A stretch of DNA of 64,000 nt from Pseudomonas sp. UBA2684 (GCA_002354655.1 DELY01000059.1:49766-113765), one strand, 5' to 3'; positions 1-9,638 are shown, numbered from the stretch's first letter. A program made the numbers and translations. The notes: generated from the letters alone by a model not told the origin.

Positions 1-341
1 TGGCCGAGCCGCTGAGCCCGCGCGACTTTGCCTGGCGCGTGCAGCAGGTGCTGGGCCGCGAGCCGCTGTTGGTCGAAGGCCCGGAGATGATCCGCCGGGT
101 TGGCTGGTGCACGGGTGGCGGTCAGGGTTATATCGACCAGGCGATTGCCGCTGGCGTCGACCTGTACCTGACCGGTGAGGCCTCCGAGCAAACCTTCCAC
201 AGCGCCCGCGAAAACCGCATCAGCTTTATCGCCGCCGGCCACCACGCCACCGAGCGTTATGGCGTGCAGGCGCTTGGCGAGTACCTGGCACGACGCTTTG
301 CCATCGAGCATCGGTTTATCGACTGCCCGAATCCGATTTAG
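1..341 (+). CDS. Nif3-like dinuclear metal centre protein (C-terminal part)
   Basis: The reading frame is open from base 3 to a TAG at 339-341, so the 5' end lies outside the window and only about 113 C-terminal residues are seen. They contain a GEASE motif and a GHHATER motif close to the C-terminus, typical of the Nif3/YbgI family, in which the His and Glu of the last motif bind two metal ions. Family members are hexameric rings of about 250 residues whose physiological role is unsettled; a GTP cyclohydrolase-like activity has been suggested for some. Family assignment is firm; function is not. Confidence 0.85.
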   Translation, partial: AEPLSPRDFAWRVQQVLGREPLLVEGPEMIRRVGWCTGGGQGYIDQAIAAGVDLYLTGEASEQTFHSARENRISFIAAGHHATERYGVQALGEYLARRFAIEHRFIDCPNPI

Positions 342-420
342 CCGCCAGACCGGGCGAAACGCTGGGCATAAAGCTAGATCTTTTCGATCTAACTGGCGTC
401 CTGAATAGAAGAGGGCGCTG

Positions 421-429
421 TGCTAGAGT
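421..429 (+). promoter_or_regulatory. candidate extended -10 of the cysD promoter
   Basis: TGCTAGAGT is a TGn extended -10 about 50 bases before cysD, without a convincing -35. Weak -35 elements are usual for CysB-activated genes. CysB control is inferred from gene function only. Confidence 0.35.
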
Positions 430-482
430 GCGCCATCGTCCACGGCCCGCCGGCCCCATTACACAGCAAACCGTGAGTAACC

Positions 483-1400
483 ATGCTCGATAAATTGACC
501 CACCTGAAACAGCTGGAGGCGGAAAGTATCCACATCATTCGTGAAGTGGCCGCCGAATTCGACAACCCGGTAATGCTCTATTCCATCGGTAAAGACTCCG
601 CCGTGATGCTGCATCTGGCGCGCAAGGCGTTCTTTCCCGGCAAGCTGCCGTTCCCGGTGATGCACGTCGATACGCGCTGGAAGTTCCAGGAGATGTACCG
701 CTTCCGCGAGAAGATGGTCAAAGAGTACGGCCTGGACTTGATTACCCACACCAATCCCGATGGCGTGGCGCAGGACATGAACCCCTTCACCTACGGCAGT
801 GCCAAGCACACCGACGTGATGAAGACCGAGGGCCTCAAGCAGGCGCTGGACAAGTACGGCTTCGACGCCGCCTTCGGTGGCGCGCGTCGCGACGAAGAGA
901 AATCCCGCGCCAAGGAGCGCGTGTACTCCTTCCGCGACAGCAAGCACCGCTGGGACCCGAAGAACCAGCGTCCCGAGCTGTGGAACGTGTACAACGGCAA
1001 CGTCAAAAAAGGCGAGTCGATCCGTGTATTCCCGCTGTCCAACTGGACCGAGCTGGATATCTGGCAGTACATCTATCTGGAACAGATCCCGATCGTGCCG
1101 CTGTACTTCGCCGAAGAGCGCGAAGTGATCGAGATGAACGGCGCGCTGATCATGATCGACGACGAGCGCATCCTCGAACACCTCACCCCTGAGCAAAAAG
1201 CCAGCATCCACAAGAAGATGGTGCGTTTCCGTACCCTGGGTTGCTACCCGCTGACTGGCGCGGTGGAATCCACCGCCAGCACCCTGCCGGAAATCATTCA
1301 GGAAATGTTGCTGGCCAAGACTTCTGAGCGCCAAGGCCGAGTTATCGACCATGACTCCTCCGGCTCGATGGAAGAGAAGAAACGTCAGGGGTACTTTTAA
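483..1400 (+). CDS. cysD: sulfate adenylyltransferase subunit 2
   Basis: Small catalytic subunit of ATP sulfurylase, which makes adenosine 5'-phosphosulfate from ATP and sulfate in assimilatory sulfate reduction. The 305-residue length matches the family. An SIGKDS PP-loop at residues 34-39 binds ATP, and the protein continues with the usual [18 protein letters not shown]-type core. The ATG follows a short AACC-rich leader with only a weak ribosome site. The stop is one base from the cysNC start, so the two genes form one operon and their products one heterodimer, in which GTP hydrolysis by CysN drives the reaction. Confidence 0.97.
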   Translation: MLDKLTHLKQLEAESIHIIREVAAEFDNPVMLYSIGKDSAVMLHLARKAFFPGKLPFPVMHVDTRWKFQEMYRFREKMVKEYGLDLITHTNPDGVAQDMNPFTYGSAKHTDVMKTEGLKQALDKYGFDAAFGGARRDEEKSRAKERVYSFRDSKHRWDPKNQRPELWNVYNGNVKKGESIRVFPLSNWTELDIWQYIYLEQIPIVPLYFAEEREVIEMNGALIMIDDERILEHLTPEQKASIHKKMVRFRTLGCYPLTGAVESTASTLPEIIQEMLLAKTSERQGRVIDHDSSGSMEEKKRQGYF

Positions 1401-1401
1401 T

Positions 1402-3300
1402 ATGTCGCACCAATCCGAACTGATCAGCGAGGACATCCTCGCCTACCTGGCCCAGCACGAGCGTAAAGAGCTGCTGCGCTTCCTGACGTGCGGCAACGTC
1501 GACGACGGCAAAAGCACCCTGATCGGCCGCCTGCTGCATGACTCCAAGATGATCTATGAAGACCATCTGGATGCCATCACCAAAGACTCCAAGAAAGTCG
1601 GCACCACCGGTGAAGATATCGACCTGGCGCTGCTGGTCGACGGCCTGCAAGCCGAGCGCGAGCAAGGCATCACCATCGATGTGGCGTACCGCTACTTCAG
1701 CACCACCAAGCGCAAGTTCATCATCGCCGACACCCCCGGCCATGAGCAGTACACCCGCAACATGGCGACCGGCGCGTCCAACTGCGACCTGGCGATCATC
1801 CTGATCGACGCCCGTTACGGCGTGCAGACCCAGACCAAGCGGCACAGCTTCATTGCCTCCTTGCTGGGCATCAAGCACATCGTCATCGCCGTCAACAAGA
1901 TGGACCTCAAGGGCTTCGACCAGGGCGTGTTCGAGCAGATCAAGAGCGATTACCTGGCGTTTGTCGAAGGCATTGCCTTCAAGCCAAGCTCGATGCACTT
2001 CGTGCCGATGTCGGCGCTGAAAGGCGACAACGTGGTCAACAAGAGCGAGCAGTCGCCCTGGTACACCGGCCAGTCGCTGATGGAAATCCTCGAGACCGTG
2101 GAAGTGGCGGGTGATCGCAACTTCAACGACCTGCGTTTCCCGGTGCAGTACGTCAACCGTCCCAACCTGAACTTCCGTGGTTTCGCCGGCACCCTGGCCA
2201 GCGGCATCGTGCGCAAGGGCGACGAAATCATTGCCCTGCCGTCGGGCAAGGGCAGCAAGGTTAAGTCCATCGTCACCTTCGAAGGTGAGCTGGAACAGGC
2301 CGGCCCGGGCCAGGCGATTACCCTGACCCTGGAAGACGAGATCGACGTGTCGCGTGGCGACATGCTGGTGCATGGCGACAACCGTCCGCAGGTGGTCGAC
2401 AGCTTCGACGCCATGCTGGTGTGGATGGCCGAAGAGCCGATGCTGCCGGGCAAAAAATACGACATCAAGCGCGCCACCAGCTACGTGCCGGGCTCGATTG
2501 CCAGCATCACCCACCGGGTCGATGTGAATACCTTGGAAGAGGGTGCGGCGAGCAGCTTGCAGCTCAACGAAATCGGCCAGGTACGTATCGCCCTGGATGC
2601 GCCGATCGCGCTGGACGGCTACGCGCACAACCGCACCACCGGCTCGTTTATCGTCATCGACCGCCTGACCAATGGCACCGTCGGTGCTGGCATGATCATC
2701 GCCGAACCGGTTGGTGCCGGCGGCGGCACTCATCATGGTGAGCTGGCTCATGTGTCGACCGAAGAGCGTGCCACGCGCTTCGGCCAGCAACCGGCCACCG
2801 TGCTGTTCAGCGGCCTATCGGGCGCCGGCAAGAGCACCCTGGCCTACGCCGTGGAGCGCAAGCTGTTCGACATGGGCCGTGCGGTCTACGTGCTGGATGG
2901 CCAGAACCTGCGTCATGACCTGAACAAGGGCCTGCCGCAGGATCGTGCCGGGCGTACCGAGAACTGGCGGCGTGCCGCGCATGTGGCGCGTCAGTTCAAC
3001 GAAGCCGGCCTGCTGACTCTGGCGGCGTTCGTCGCGCCAGACGCCGAAGGCCGTGAACAGGCCAAGGCGCTGATCGGCACCGAGCGTCTGATCACTGTCT
3101 ATGTGCAGGCATCGCCGCAGGTCTGCGCCGAGCGTGATCCGCAGGGCCTGTATGCCGCCGCTGGCGACAACATCCCAGGCGAGTCCTTCCCGTATGACAT
3201 CCCGCTGAATGCCGATCTGGTGATCGATACGCAGTCGGTGTCGGTGGAAGAGGGTGTGAAACAGGTGCTGGCGCTGCTGCGTGAGCGCGGCGCGATCTAA
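1402..3300 (+). CDS. cysNC: bifunctional sulfate adenylyltransferase subunit 1 / APS kinase
   Basis: Fusion of the GTPase subunit of ATP sulfurylase (CysN) with adenylylsulfate kinase (CysC), giving PAPS. With the ATG at 1402 the protein has 632 residues. The N-terminal GTPase has the P-loop GNVDDGKST (31-39), DTPGH (G3) and NKMD (G4), then two beta-barrel domains of the EF-Tu type. The kinase domain starts near residue 460, with its own P-loop GLSGAGKST at 471-479. An in-frame start 51 bases upstream would lie inside cysD and is unlikely. The fusion is normal in Pseudomonas, whereas E. coli uses two genes. A terminator follows. Confidence 0.97.
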   Translation: MSHQSELISEDILAYLAQHERKELLRFLTCGNVDDGKSTLIGRLLHDSKMIYEDHLDAITKDSKKVGTTGEDIDLALLVDGLQAEREQGITIDVAYRYFSTTKRKFIIADTPGHEQYTRNMATGASNCDLAIILIDARYGVQTQTKRHSFIASLLGIKHIVIAVNKMDLKGFDQGVFEQIKSDYLAFVEGIAFKPSSMHFVPMSALKGDNVVNKSEQSPWYTGQSLMEILETVEVAGDRNFNDLRFPVQYVNRPNLNFRGFAGTLASGIVRKGDEIIALPSGKGSKVKSIVTFEGELEQAGPGQAITLTLEDEIDVSRGDMLVHGDNRPQVVDSFDAMLVWMAEEPMLPGKKYDIKRATSYVPGSIASITHRVDVNTLEEGAASSLQLNEIGQVRIALDAPIALDGYAHNRTTGSFIVIDRLTNGTVGAGMIIAEPVGAGGGTHHGELAHVSTEERATRFGQQPATVLFSGLSGAGKSTLAYAVERKLFDMGRAVYVLDGQNLRHDLNKGLPQDRAGRTENWRRAAHVARQFNEAGLLTLAAFVAPDAEGREQAKALIGTERLITVYVQASPQVCAERDPQGLYAAAGDNIPGESFPYDIPLNADLVIDTQSVSVEEGVKQVLALLRERGAI

Positions 3301-3320
3301 GCCTGACGTTTGTCTGTAAG

Positions 3321-3350
3321 GAGCCCCGCCATGTGCGGGGCTTTTTATTT
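3321..3350 (+). terminator. rho-independent terminator of cysDNC
   Basis: AGCCCCGC and GCGGGGCT arms around a five-base loop, followed by TTTTTATTT, 21 bases after the cysNC stop. Confidence 0.9.
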
Positions 3351-3364
3351 GAGCCAGGTTACCC

Positions 3365-3431
3365 GTAGGAGCGGCCCATGGCCGCGATAGCTGTTTCGCG
3401 GGCATGGACTAGGCGTCCCCGCCGCTCCTAC
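3365..3431. repeat. REP-like palindromic element
   Basis: Outer arms GTAGGAGCGGC and GCCGCTCCTAC are perfect inverted repeats, 11 bases each, around an imperfect inner part containing CATGGCCGCGA. This is the standard look of Pseudomonas intergenic REP elements. It lies between the cysNC terminator and the zapG terminator. Confidence 0.8.
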
Positions 3432-3446
3432 AAGCCCGGCTCCAAC

Positions 3447-3478
3447 AAAAATCCCCGGCTGTTTAGGCCGGGGATTTT
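3447..3478. terminator. terminator between cysNC and zapG
   Basis: AAAAATCCCCGGC and GCCGGGGATTTT pair around a short loop. Read on the minus strand the hairpin ends in a T run just after the zapG stop, so it probably ends that gene, and it could act in both directions. Confidence 0.85.
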
Positions 3479-3492
3479 GGAGCGGGCAATTA

Positions 3493-3930
3493 TTACTTGT
3501 TCTTCAAACCGTAGTTTTCATCGAGCATGCCCGGTACATCGGCGCTTTTCGGCGCGTAATCCTTGGGCATTTCATTGTTTTTCGGCGGCGTCAGGCGCTC
3601 GCGCTTTTCCAGGCCGTCCTCGGTATGCAGCGAGGCGAGCAGGCGCTGTCGGGTCAGTTCGTCGAGCGCCAGGCGGCTGGCCCCTTCGGACATGTGTTCC
3701 TGTACTTCCTGGTAGCTCTGGGTGAGCTTCTTCACCAGGTTGGCGGTGGTGTTGAAGTGGGTTACCACCTCGCTCTGGTAAGTATCGAAGCGAGCCTGCA
3801 TTTCGTCCAACTGGCGCTGCGTGCGGCTAGGGGCGGCATTGGGCGCAAGGCGGGCAATCAAGAAGCCAATGGCAATGCCGGCTACCAGGGTAATGGCGGG
3901 TAGCAACCAGGCGGTAAGCGTCTGTTCCAC
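3493..3930 (-). CDS. zapG: YhcB/ZapG family inner-membrane protein (DUF1043)
   Basis: 145-residue protein with one N-terminal membrane helix (about residues 8-28) followed by a charged, coiled-coil-prone region carrying the RTQRQLDEMQ segment of the DUF1043 family. E. coli YhcB, since called ZapG, links divisome and envelope growth and affects cell shape. The C-terminal third is low in predicted structure and rich in K, P and E. The gene stands alone on the minus strand, divergent from the alpha/beta hydrolase, with a terminator 15 bases after its stop. Family confident; exact role inferred from homologues. Confidence 0.85.
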   Translation of the reverse strand: MEQTLTAWLLPAITLVAGIAIGFLIARLAPNAAPSRTQRQLDEMQARFDTYQSEVVTHFNTTANLVKKLTQSYQEVQEHMSEGASRLALDELTRQRLLASLHTEDGLEKRERLTPPKNNEMPKDYAPKSADVPGMLDENYGLKNK

Positions 3931-4070
3931 GAGTCCTTCCTCTCTAAACGGCTTTGCTTTACGTTAACGGCTCGAACCTGCGCTGTATACCGCAATGCAA
4001 TGCCGAGATGTGTGCGGCGCAGGCTGTCAGCTAGACGAGTCGACCCACTGCGAGGTCACGGAGTTCCCTG

Positions 4071-4700
4071 TTGCTCACCCGCGAAACCCCCGTATTTATC
4101 GATGGCCCCTGCGGCCAACTCGAAGCCCTGTGGCTGGATACCCCTGATGCCCGTGGTGTGGCGCTGATCTGCCACCCTAATCCGGTACAGGGCGGCACCA
4201 TGCTCAATAAAGTAGTCTCAACCGTGCAGCGCACTGCGCGCGATGCCGGCCTGGCCACCCTGCGCTTCAACTACCGCGGCGTCGGAGTCAGTGCCGGCAG
4301 CCATGACATGGGCAGCGGAGAGGTGGATGACGGCGAAGCCGTGGCCACCTGGCTGCGTGCGCAGTACCCCGAGTTGCCGTTGACCCTGCTGGGCTTTTCC
4401 TTTGGCGGGTTTGTCGCCGCCGCCCTGGGCGCGCGTCTGGAGGCCCAGGGAGTGACGCTCGACAAGCTGTTTATGCTGGCCCCGGCGGTGCATCGCCTGA
4501 CCGAAGAAAATCCTCCAGCCAGCAAATGCCCGCTGATCGTGATCCAGCCGCAAGACGACGAAGTCATCGACCCGCAGGAGGTTTACCAATGGTCGGCGGC
4601 ACTCGGACGTGCCCATGAGCTGCTGAAAGTGGCAGAATGCGGCCACTTTTTTCACGGCAAGCTGACGGATTTGAAAGATCTCTTACTGCCGCGTCTCTGA
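4071..4700 (+). CDS. alpha/beta hydrolase, dienelactone hydrolase-like
   Basis: 209-residue single-domain alpha/beta hydrolase. It has the HPNPVQGGTM oxyanion region, the nucleophile elbow G-F-S-F-G-G with Ser110, and a late acid/His region (DDEVIDP, then CGHFFHG). The family is widespread in proteobacteria next to trpS and zapE; the natural substrate is unknown. The start is taken as TTG at 4071 because GGAG sits seven bases upstream and an in-frame TAG at 4032 excludes any start further out; CTG at 4068 is the only close alternative. Confidence 0.8.
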   Translation: MLTRETPVFIDGPCGQLEALWLDTPDARGVALICHPNPVQGGTMLNKVVSTVQRTARDAGLATLRFNYRGVGVSAGSHDMGSGEVDDGEAVATWLRAQYPELPLTLLGFSFGGFVAAALGARLEAQGVTLDKLFMLAPAVHRLTEENPPASKCPLIVIQPQDDEVIDPQEVYQWSAALGRAHELLKVAECGHFFHGKLTDLKDLLLPRL

Positions 4701-4740
4701 CCTTGCGGGCTGCCTGAGCCTGAGTTGATAAGCGAACGCC

Positions 4741-6087
4741 ATGACCACTCGTATCCTTACCGGCATCACCACCACCGGCACCCCGCACCTGGGCAACTAC
4801 GCGGGCGCGATTCGCCCGGCCATCGTTGCCAGCCGCGCCGCCGATGCGGATTCGTTCTATTTCCTCGCCGACTACCACGCGCTGATCAAGTGCGACGAGC
4901 CGGCACGCATCCAGCGTTCGCGCCTGGAGATCGCCGCCACCTGGCTGGCCTGTGGCCTGGATGTGAACAAGGCGACCTTCTACCGCCAGTCCGATATCCC
5001 CGAGATACCCGAGCTGTGCTGGTTGCTCACCTGCGTGGCCGGCAAGGGCCTGCTTAACCGCGCCCACGCCTACAAGGCCTCGGTGGACAAGAACGTCGAG
5101 CAGGGTGAAGACCCGGATGCCGGCATCACCATGGGTCTGTTCAGCTACCCGGTGCTGATGGCGGCGGACATCCTGATGTTCAACGCGCACAAGGTCCCGG
5201 TCGGTCGTGATCAGATCCAGCACGTGGAAATGGCCCGCGACATTGCTCAGCGCTTCAACCACCTGTTTGGCGTTGGCCGCGAGCTGTTCACCCTGCCCGA
5301 AGCGGTGATTGAGGAAGACGTGGCCACCTTGCCAGGCCTTGACGGGCGCAAGATGAGCAAAAGCTACGACAACACCATTCCGTTGTTCGGCAGCGCCAAG
5401 CAGCTCAAGGACGCCATCGCCCGTATCGTCACCGACTCCAAGCTACCCGGCGAGGCGAAAGACCCGGACAGTTCGCATCTGTTCACCCTTTATCAGGCGT
5501 TTGCCGCACCGACGCAGCAGGCGGATTTTCGCGCCGAACTCACCGACGGCCTAGCCTGGGGTGAGGCTAAGCAGCGTCTGTTCCTGTTGCTCGACGCTGA
5601 GTTGGGCGAGGCGCGTGAGCGTTACCATGCGCTGATCGAAAAGCCGGCCGACCTGGAAGATATTCTGCTGGCCGGTGCCGCCAAGGCGCGCAAGACCGCC
5701 ACGCCGTTCCTCGGTGAGTTGCGCGAAGCCGTGGGCCTGCGTTCATTCCGCAGTAAGGCGGTCAGCGGCGCGGGCGAAAAGAAGAAAGCCGGCAAGAGTG
5801 CGCGTTTTGTCAGCTTCCGTGACGACGACGGCAGCTTCCGTTTCCGCCTGCTCGATGCCGCCGGTGAGCAGCTGCTGCTGTCCAGGTCTTTTGCCGATGG
5901 CAAGGCCGCGGGCATGGTTAATAAACGCCTGCAGTCCGGCGAAGCGCTGGATGTACGCGAGCAGGATGGTGGCTTCGGCGTCTGGCTGGACGATGAGTGC
6001 GTGGCGCAGAGCCCCGCGTTTGCTGACAGCAGCGCCTGTCAGGCGGCGATCCAGCGTCTGCGTGAGGCACTGGCTGTTCAGGAATAA
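4741..6087 (+). CDS. trpS: tryptophanyl-tRNA synthetase, long form
   Basis: Class I aminoacyl-tRNA synthetase that charges tRNA-Trp. The HIGH-type motif is HLGN at residues 16-19 and the KMSKS loop is at 204-208. The catalytic body ends near residue 335, as in ordinary TrpS of about 330 residues. A Lys-rich linker (about 342-353) and an extra domain (about 355-448) follow. The extra domain has the pattern [14 protein letters not shown], then a second similar stretch ending in an AIQRLREAL helix, which resembles the small DUF1508/YegP fold. The extended form is common in pseudomonads; what the extra domain does is not known to me. Confidence 0.95.
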   Translation: MTTRILTGITTTGTPHLGNYAGAIRPAIVASRAADADSFYFLADYHALIKCDEPARIQRSRLEIAATWLACGLDVNKATFYRQSDIPEIPELCWLLTCVAGKGLLNRAHAYKASVDKNVEQGEDPDAGITMGLFSYPVLMAADILMFNAHKVPVGRDQIQHVEMARDIAQRFNHLFGVGRELFTLPEAVIEEDVATLPGLDGRKMSKSYDNTIPLFGSAKQLKDAIARIVTDSKLPGEAKDPDSSHLFTLYQAFAAPTQQADFRAELTDGLAWGEAKQRLFLLLDAELGEARERYHALIEKPADLEDILLAGAAKARKTATPFLGELREAVGLRSFRSKAVSGAGEKKKAGKSARFVSFRDDDGSFRFRLLDAAGEQLLLSRSFADGKAAGMVNKRLQSGEALDVREQDGGFGVWLDDECVAQSPAFADSSACQAAIQRLREALAVQE

Positions 6088-6110
6088 CGCGCTAGAAGAT
6101 GGTTTTGTGG

Positions 6111-6168
6111 GAGGGGCTTTAGCCGCGACAGCTTGCTGGTGCCAGTGCATCGCGGCTAAAGCCCCTTC
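6111..6168. repeat. REP-like palindromic element
   Basis: GGGGCTTTAGCCGCGA (6113-6128) and its exact reverse complement TCGCGGCTAAAGCCCC (6150-6165) flank a 21-base loop. This is the classic Pseudomonas REP sequence. It may also help end trpS transcription, as no T-run terminator is present. Confidence 0.85.
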
Positions 6169-6259
6169 CGCGGACCGGTACGCCATCTATAAGCCGATTG
6201 CCAATCCGCAGGGGCATCGCTAAAGTGACGCCCCCGTTTTACTTGCCCGGCTAACGAAT

Positions 6260-7354
6260 ATGACTCCCCTCGAGCGCTACCAGGCCGATCTCAAACGCCC
6301 AGACTTTTTCCATGATGCCGCCCAGGAAACTGCGGTGCGCCATTTGCAGCGCCTGTACGACGATCTGATCGCCGCAGACAAGGGCACCTCCGGCGTGTTC
6401 GGCAGACTGTTCGGCAAAAAGCCCCAAGGCCCGGTAAAGGGCCTGTACTTCTGGGGCGGCGTGGGGCGCGGCAAGACCTATCTGGTCGATACCTTCTTCG
6501 AGGCGCTGCCGTTCAAAGAGAAGGAGCGCACCCACTTCCACCGCTTTATGAAGCGTGTGCACGAAGAGATGCGCACTCTCAAGGGCGAAAAGAATCCACT
6601 GACCATTATCGGCAAGCGTTTCGCCGATGAGGCGCGAGTGATCTGCTTCGACGAATTCTTCGTCAGCGATATTACCGACGCGATGATCCTTGCCACCCTG
6701 CTGGATGAGCTGTTCAAGAACGGCGTCAGCCTGGTCGCGACCTCCAACATTGTCCCCGACGGCTTGTACAAGGACGGTTTGCAGCGCGCGCGTTTCTTGC
6801 CGGCCATTGCCCTGCTGAAACAGCACACCGAGATCGTCAACGTCGATAGCGGCGTGGATTATCGCTTGCGCGCGCTGGAGCAGGCCGAGCTGTTCCACTG
6901 GCCGCTGGATGCGGCGGCCGAGGAAAGCCTGGAAAAGAGTTTCAAGAGCCTGTTGCCCGAACACTGCTCGGTGCAGGAAAACGAGGCGCTGATGATCGAA
7001 AACCGCGCCCTCACGGCGCGCAAGGTCGGCGACGACGTGGCCTGGTTCGAGTTCCGCGAGCTGTGCGACGGCCCGCGCAGCCAGAACGACTACATCGAGC
7101 TGGGCAAGATTTTCCACGCTGTGCTGCTGGCCAACGTCGAGCAGATGGGCGTGGCCAAGGAAGACATGGCGCGACGGTTCATCAATCTGGTGGACGAGTT
7201 CTATGACCGCAACGTCAAGCTGATCATCTCTGCCGAGGTCGAGTTGAAGGACCTCTATAGCGGTGGTCGGTTGAACTTTGAGTTCCAGCGCACCCTGAGC
7301 CGGTTACTGGAAATGCAGTCGCATGAGTTCCTCTCGCGGCCGCACAAGCCGTAG
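6260..7354 (+). CDS. zapE: cell division protein ZapE (AFG1-like ATPase)
   Basis: 364-residue AAA-type ATPase of the AFG1/ZapE family. The Walker A motif GGVGRGKT is at residues 66-73 and Walker B is in the RVICFDEFFVSDI segment. E. coli ZapE joins the Z ring during late constriction and modulates FtsZ bundling; eukaryotic AFG1 works in mitochondrial protein quality control. Length and motifs are complete. The gene is transcribed alone and closed by a strong bidirectional terminator. Confidence 0.92.
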   Translation: MTPLERYQADLKRPDFFHDAAQETAVRHLQRLYDDLIAADKGTSGVFGRLFGKKPQGPVKGLYFWGGVGRGKTYLVDTFFEALPFKEKERTHFHRFMKRVHEEMRTLKGEKNPLTIIGKRFADEARVICFDEFFVSDITDAMILATLLDELFKNGVSLVATSNIVPDGLYKDGLQRARFLPAIALLKQHTEIVNVDSGVDYRLRALEQAELFHWPLDAAAEESLEKSFKSLLPEHCSVQENEALMIENRALTARKVGDDVAWFEFRELCDGPRSQNDYIELGKIFHAVLLANVEQMGVAKEDMARRFINLVDEFYDRNVKLIISAEVELKDLYSGGRLNFEFQRTLSRLLEMQSHEFLSRPHKP

Positions 7355-7366
7355 GCTCGACACATA

Positions 7367-7406
7367 GCCGACAAAAAAGCTGCCCCAGGGCAGCTTTTTT
7401 GTCGGC
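7367..7406. terminator. bidirectional terminator
   Basis: Perfect 18-base arms, GCCGACAAAAAAGCTGCC and its complement, around CCAG. The A and T runs sit inside the stem, so it can end both zapE and the convergent gene at 7414. Confidence 0.95.
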
Positions 7407-7413
7407 GGCGTTT

Positions 7414-8379
7414 TTAGTGCTGCGCCAGTTTCTGCTCGTGCTGGGCGAGCATCTTCTGCGCGTAGGCCACTTCCAGGGCTTCCATGGCGTTGATCGGTTT
7501 GATCGCCACGGCGCGCTTGAGGTGTTGCAGGGCCTTGGCCTGCTCGTCGTCGCCGTACACGTAGGTCAGGGCGTTGGCGTATTCATAGTGGCCGATGGGC
7601 AGGTTGTCCTGGGCCTTGAAGCTGCGGCTGAAGTACTTCTCCATATTGTCGGCGCTAACACCGTAGGTCATGCGCCCAACCAGTTTGCCGACCTTGCGAA
7701 TCACCCCGGCTTCATAGCCGCCGTAAAGCGCCAGGGCGAAAGGTTGCTGCGGTTGCTTGGCCAGCAGGGCTTTCAGCTCTTCAGGGATCTGCGAGGTGTA
7801 GCCGCGTTTCAGTACCACCGGGACCGACAGTTCTTCACCCAGGCGCGCCTTGGCATACACGCTGCCGAATTGCGCCACAGTGTCGGCCTTGATCAGCTCG
7901 CCGGCCTGCTCGGTGTAGGTGATCACCTCTTCCAGCAACTGGTGTTTTTCCGCCTGGTTAGGCACCAGGAACATGGCGTAGATCACCTGGGCAAACATCG
8001 CCGGAATCTGCCCGCCAACGCCGAGCGCCAGGCCCTGCTGCTTCGCTTCGGCGAAGTCGCCACGGAACATCAGGCGCCATACATCCTGCAACTTGGCGGC
8101 GTACCGCTCGGCCTCCTCGGGTTTGCCGGTAAAGCCGGTGTCGCCGGTCACGGTCAGCTCCAGCGCCTTGGGGTAGGTGGTGGCCATGGTCAGCACCCAG
8201 TCGGCGTCTGGGAACGGGTAATCAGTGCCGAAGCCGCGGGTCAGCTGCGGCCAGGCCTGGCGCAGCTTGTCGCCGCTGTAGTCGTAGGCGCTTTGATCGT
8301 AGGGGAAGGGTTTCCAGTCGTCGGCGGCCACAGCGCTGAAGCTGCAAGCGGCGAGTATGGCAATAAGAGTGCGGCGCAT
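7414..8379 (-). CDS. periplasmic protein of unknown function, TPR-like C-terminus
   Basis: I do not recognise a named family. With the start at the ATG ending at 8379 the protein has 321 residues and begins with a clean Sec signal peptide (MRRTLIAILAACSFSAVAA, cut before DDWKPF). The mature part is alpha-helical, and its C-terminal third reads like tetratricopeptide helices (YEYANALTYVYGDDEQAKAL, then a KRAVAIKP turn). A longer frame to 8451 would put the signal peptide inside the protein and is rejected. The gene is monocistronic and ends in the shared terminator at 7367. Confidence 0.75.
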   Translation of the reverse strand: MRRTLIAILAACSFSAVAADDWKPFPYDQSAYDYSGDKLRQAWPQLTRGFGTDYPFPDADWVLTMATTYPKALELTVTGDTGFTGKPEEAERYAAKLQDVWRLMFRGDFAEAKQQGLALGVGGQIPAMFAQVIYAMFLVPNQAEKHQLLEEVITYTEQAGELIKADTVAQFGSVYAKARLGEELSVPVVLKRGYTSQIPEELKALLAKQPQQPFALALYGGYEAGVIRKVGKLVGRMTYGVSADNMEKYFSRSFKAQDNLPIGHYEYANALTYVYGDDEQAKALQHLKRAVAIKPINAMEALEVAYAQKMLAQHEQKLAQH

Positions 8380-8505
8380 GGCGATGACCTGATTGTTGTT
8401 GTAGGTAGGGGTGCGCCGATCATAGAGCGCTACCGCGTGCGGCCCACCCATCCAAGGATGAGTTGCGCGGTGGGGTGGGCATGCGCGCGCTGTTACCCGC
8501 CGACC

Positions 8506-9510
8506 TTAAGCATGGCTGTCCTTGTGCTGAAACTGCCGGCGGTACTGGTTGGGTGACAGTTCCGTGTGCTGCCGAAACAACCGGGCGAAGAAGCTGGCAT
8601 CGTCGTAACCGACCTCATAGCTGATGGTTTTGATGCTCTTGCGGGTGGCGCTGAGCAGGCCCTTGGCGGTTTCGATGCGCAGGCGTTGCAGGTAATGCAG
8701 TGGCTTGTCGCCGGTGGCGGCCTGGAACCGCCGCATAAAGTTGCGGATGCTCATGCCGTGCTCGCGGGCCACGTCTTCGAAGCGAAACTTGTCGGCGAAG
8801 TGCTCTTCCAGCCATTGCTGGATTTGCAGGATGGTCAGGTCGTGGTGCAGTTTTTGCCCGCCAAAACCGATGCGCCCCGGGGCGTAATTGCGTTGCACCT
8901 CATACAGAATGTCGCGGGCCACGCCCTGGGCCACGCTGGCGCCGCAGAAGCGTTCGATCAGGTAGATGTACAGGTCGCAGGCCGAGGTGGTGCCGCCGGC
9001 GCAGTACAGGTTGTCGGCATCCGACAGGTGCTTTTCCTGGTTCAGCAGCACCTTGGGGAAGCGTTCGGCGAACTCGCTGAAGAAGCGCCAGTAGGTGGTC
9101 GCTTCCTTGCCGTCGAGCAGGCCGGCCTGGGCCATCCAGAACACTCCGGTGGCTTCGCCGCAGATCGCGCTGCCGGCGGCGTGGCGTTGCTTCAGCCAGC
9201 TGAGCACCTGCGGGTGGCGCTGGCACAGCGCGTCGAAGTCGTCCCAGAAGGCCGGCAGGATGATCACATCGGCCCTGTCCAGCGGGCCATCCACGGGCAT
9301 CAGCACATTGCTGAAACTGCGCACCGGTTTCCCGTCCGGGCTGACCAGATGAATCTCGAAGGTCGGGGTCAGGCCCAGGCCCTGTTGTTTGCCGTAGCGC
9401 AGGCTGGCCATATGGAAGAAGTCTTTGGCCTGCATCAGGGTCGAAGCGAACACGCCGTCGGTGGCGAGAATACTGACGCGCTTGAGCGGTGCGGACTGCG
9501 GAATGGTCAT
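8506..9510 (-). CDS. GlxA-type transcriptional regulator (DJ-1/PfpI domain + AraC HTH)
   Basis: 334 residues. The N-terminal DJ-1/PfpI-like sensor domain (about 10-190) carries the elbow AICGEATGVF with a Cys. The C-terminal AraC-type double HTH (about 228-328) has recognisable MSIRNFMRRFQAATG and DASFFARLFRQ helices. Members of this group (GbdR, CdhR, ArgR and relatives) respond to quaternary amines or amino acids. The gene is divergent from the acyl-CoA dehydrogenase at 9705, a likely target. No ligand can be told from sequence. Confidence 0.88.
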   Translation of the reverse strand: MTIPQSAPLKRVSILATDGVFASTLMQAKDFFHMASLRYGKQQGLGLTPTFEIHLVSPDGKPVRSFSNVLMPVDGPLDRADVIILPAFWDDFDALCQRHPQVLSWLKQRHAAGSAICGEATGVFWMAQAGLLDGKEATTYWRFFSEFAERFPKVLLNQEKHLSDADNLYCAGGTTSACDLYIYLIERFCGASVAQGVARDILYEVQRNYAPGRIGFGGQKLHHDLTILQIQQWLEEHFADKFRFEDVAREHGMSIRNFMRRFQAATGDKPLHYLQRLRIETAKGLLSATRKSIKTISYEVGYDDASFFARLFRQHTELSPNQYRRQFQHKDSHA

Positions 9511-9620
9511 CGTTTGTTGTTCTTATGGTGAGAGGGAGCGCTTGGCGGTCGAAACCGCTTAACGCCGCCTTAGGGGTAAAGTGGTCAAGATACGGCTGGA
9601 TCGTCTTATTTTTTGGCGCA

Positions 9621-9638
9621 TGTGTCCAGTGTGTCCGA
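9621..9638. promoter_or_regulatory. tandem 9-bp repeat upstream of the acyl-CoA dehydrogenase
   Basis: TGTGTCCAG is followed directly by TGTGTCCGA, 15 bases before a TACAGT (9653-9658) that could serve as -10. Direct repeats overlapping the -35 position suit an AraC-family activator. Candidate operator only. Confidence 0.3.

Noticed and set aside
373-389. TAGATC-N5-GATCTA palindrome upstream of cysD
   Set aside because: Short arms and no T tract; could be a terminator relic or an operator, but nothing supports either.
1342-2790. 482-codon frame antisense to cysNC
   Set aside because: Shadow frame; composition is rich in His, Gln and Val as expected from the complement of a GC-rich gene.
4640-4655. 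CTTTTTTCAC resembling a ColR site
   Set aside because: It lies inside the hydrolase gene, and the fixed A at position 4 of the consensus is C.
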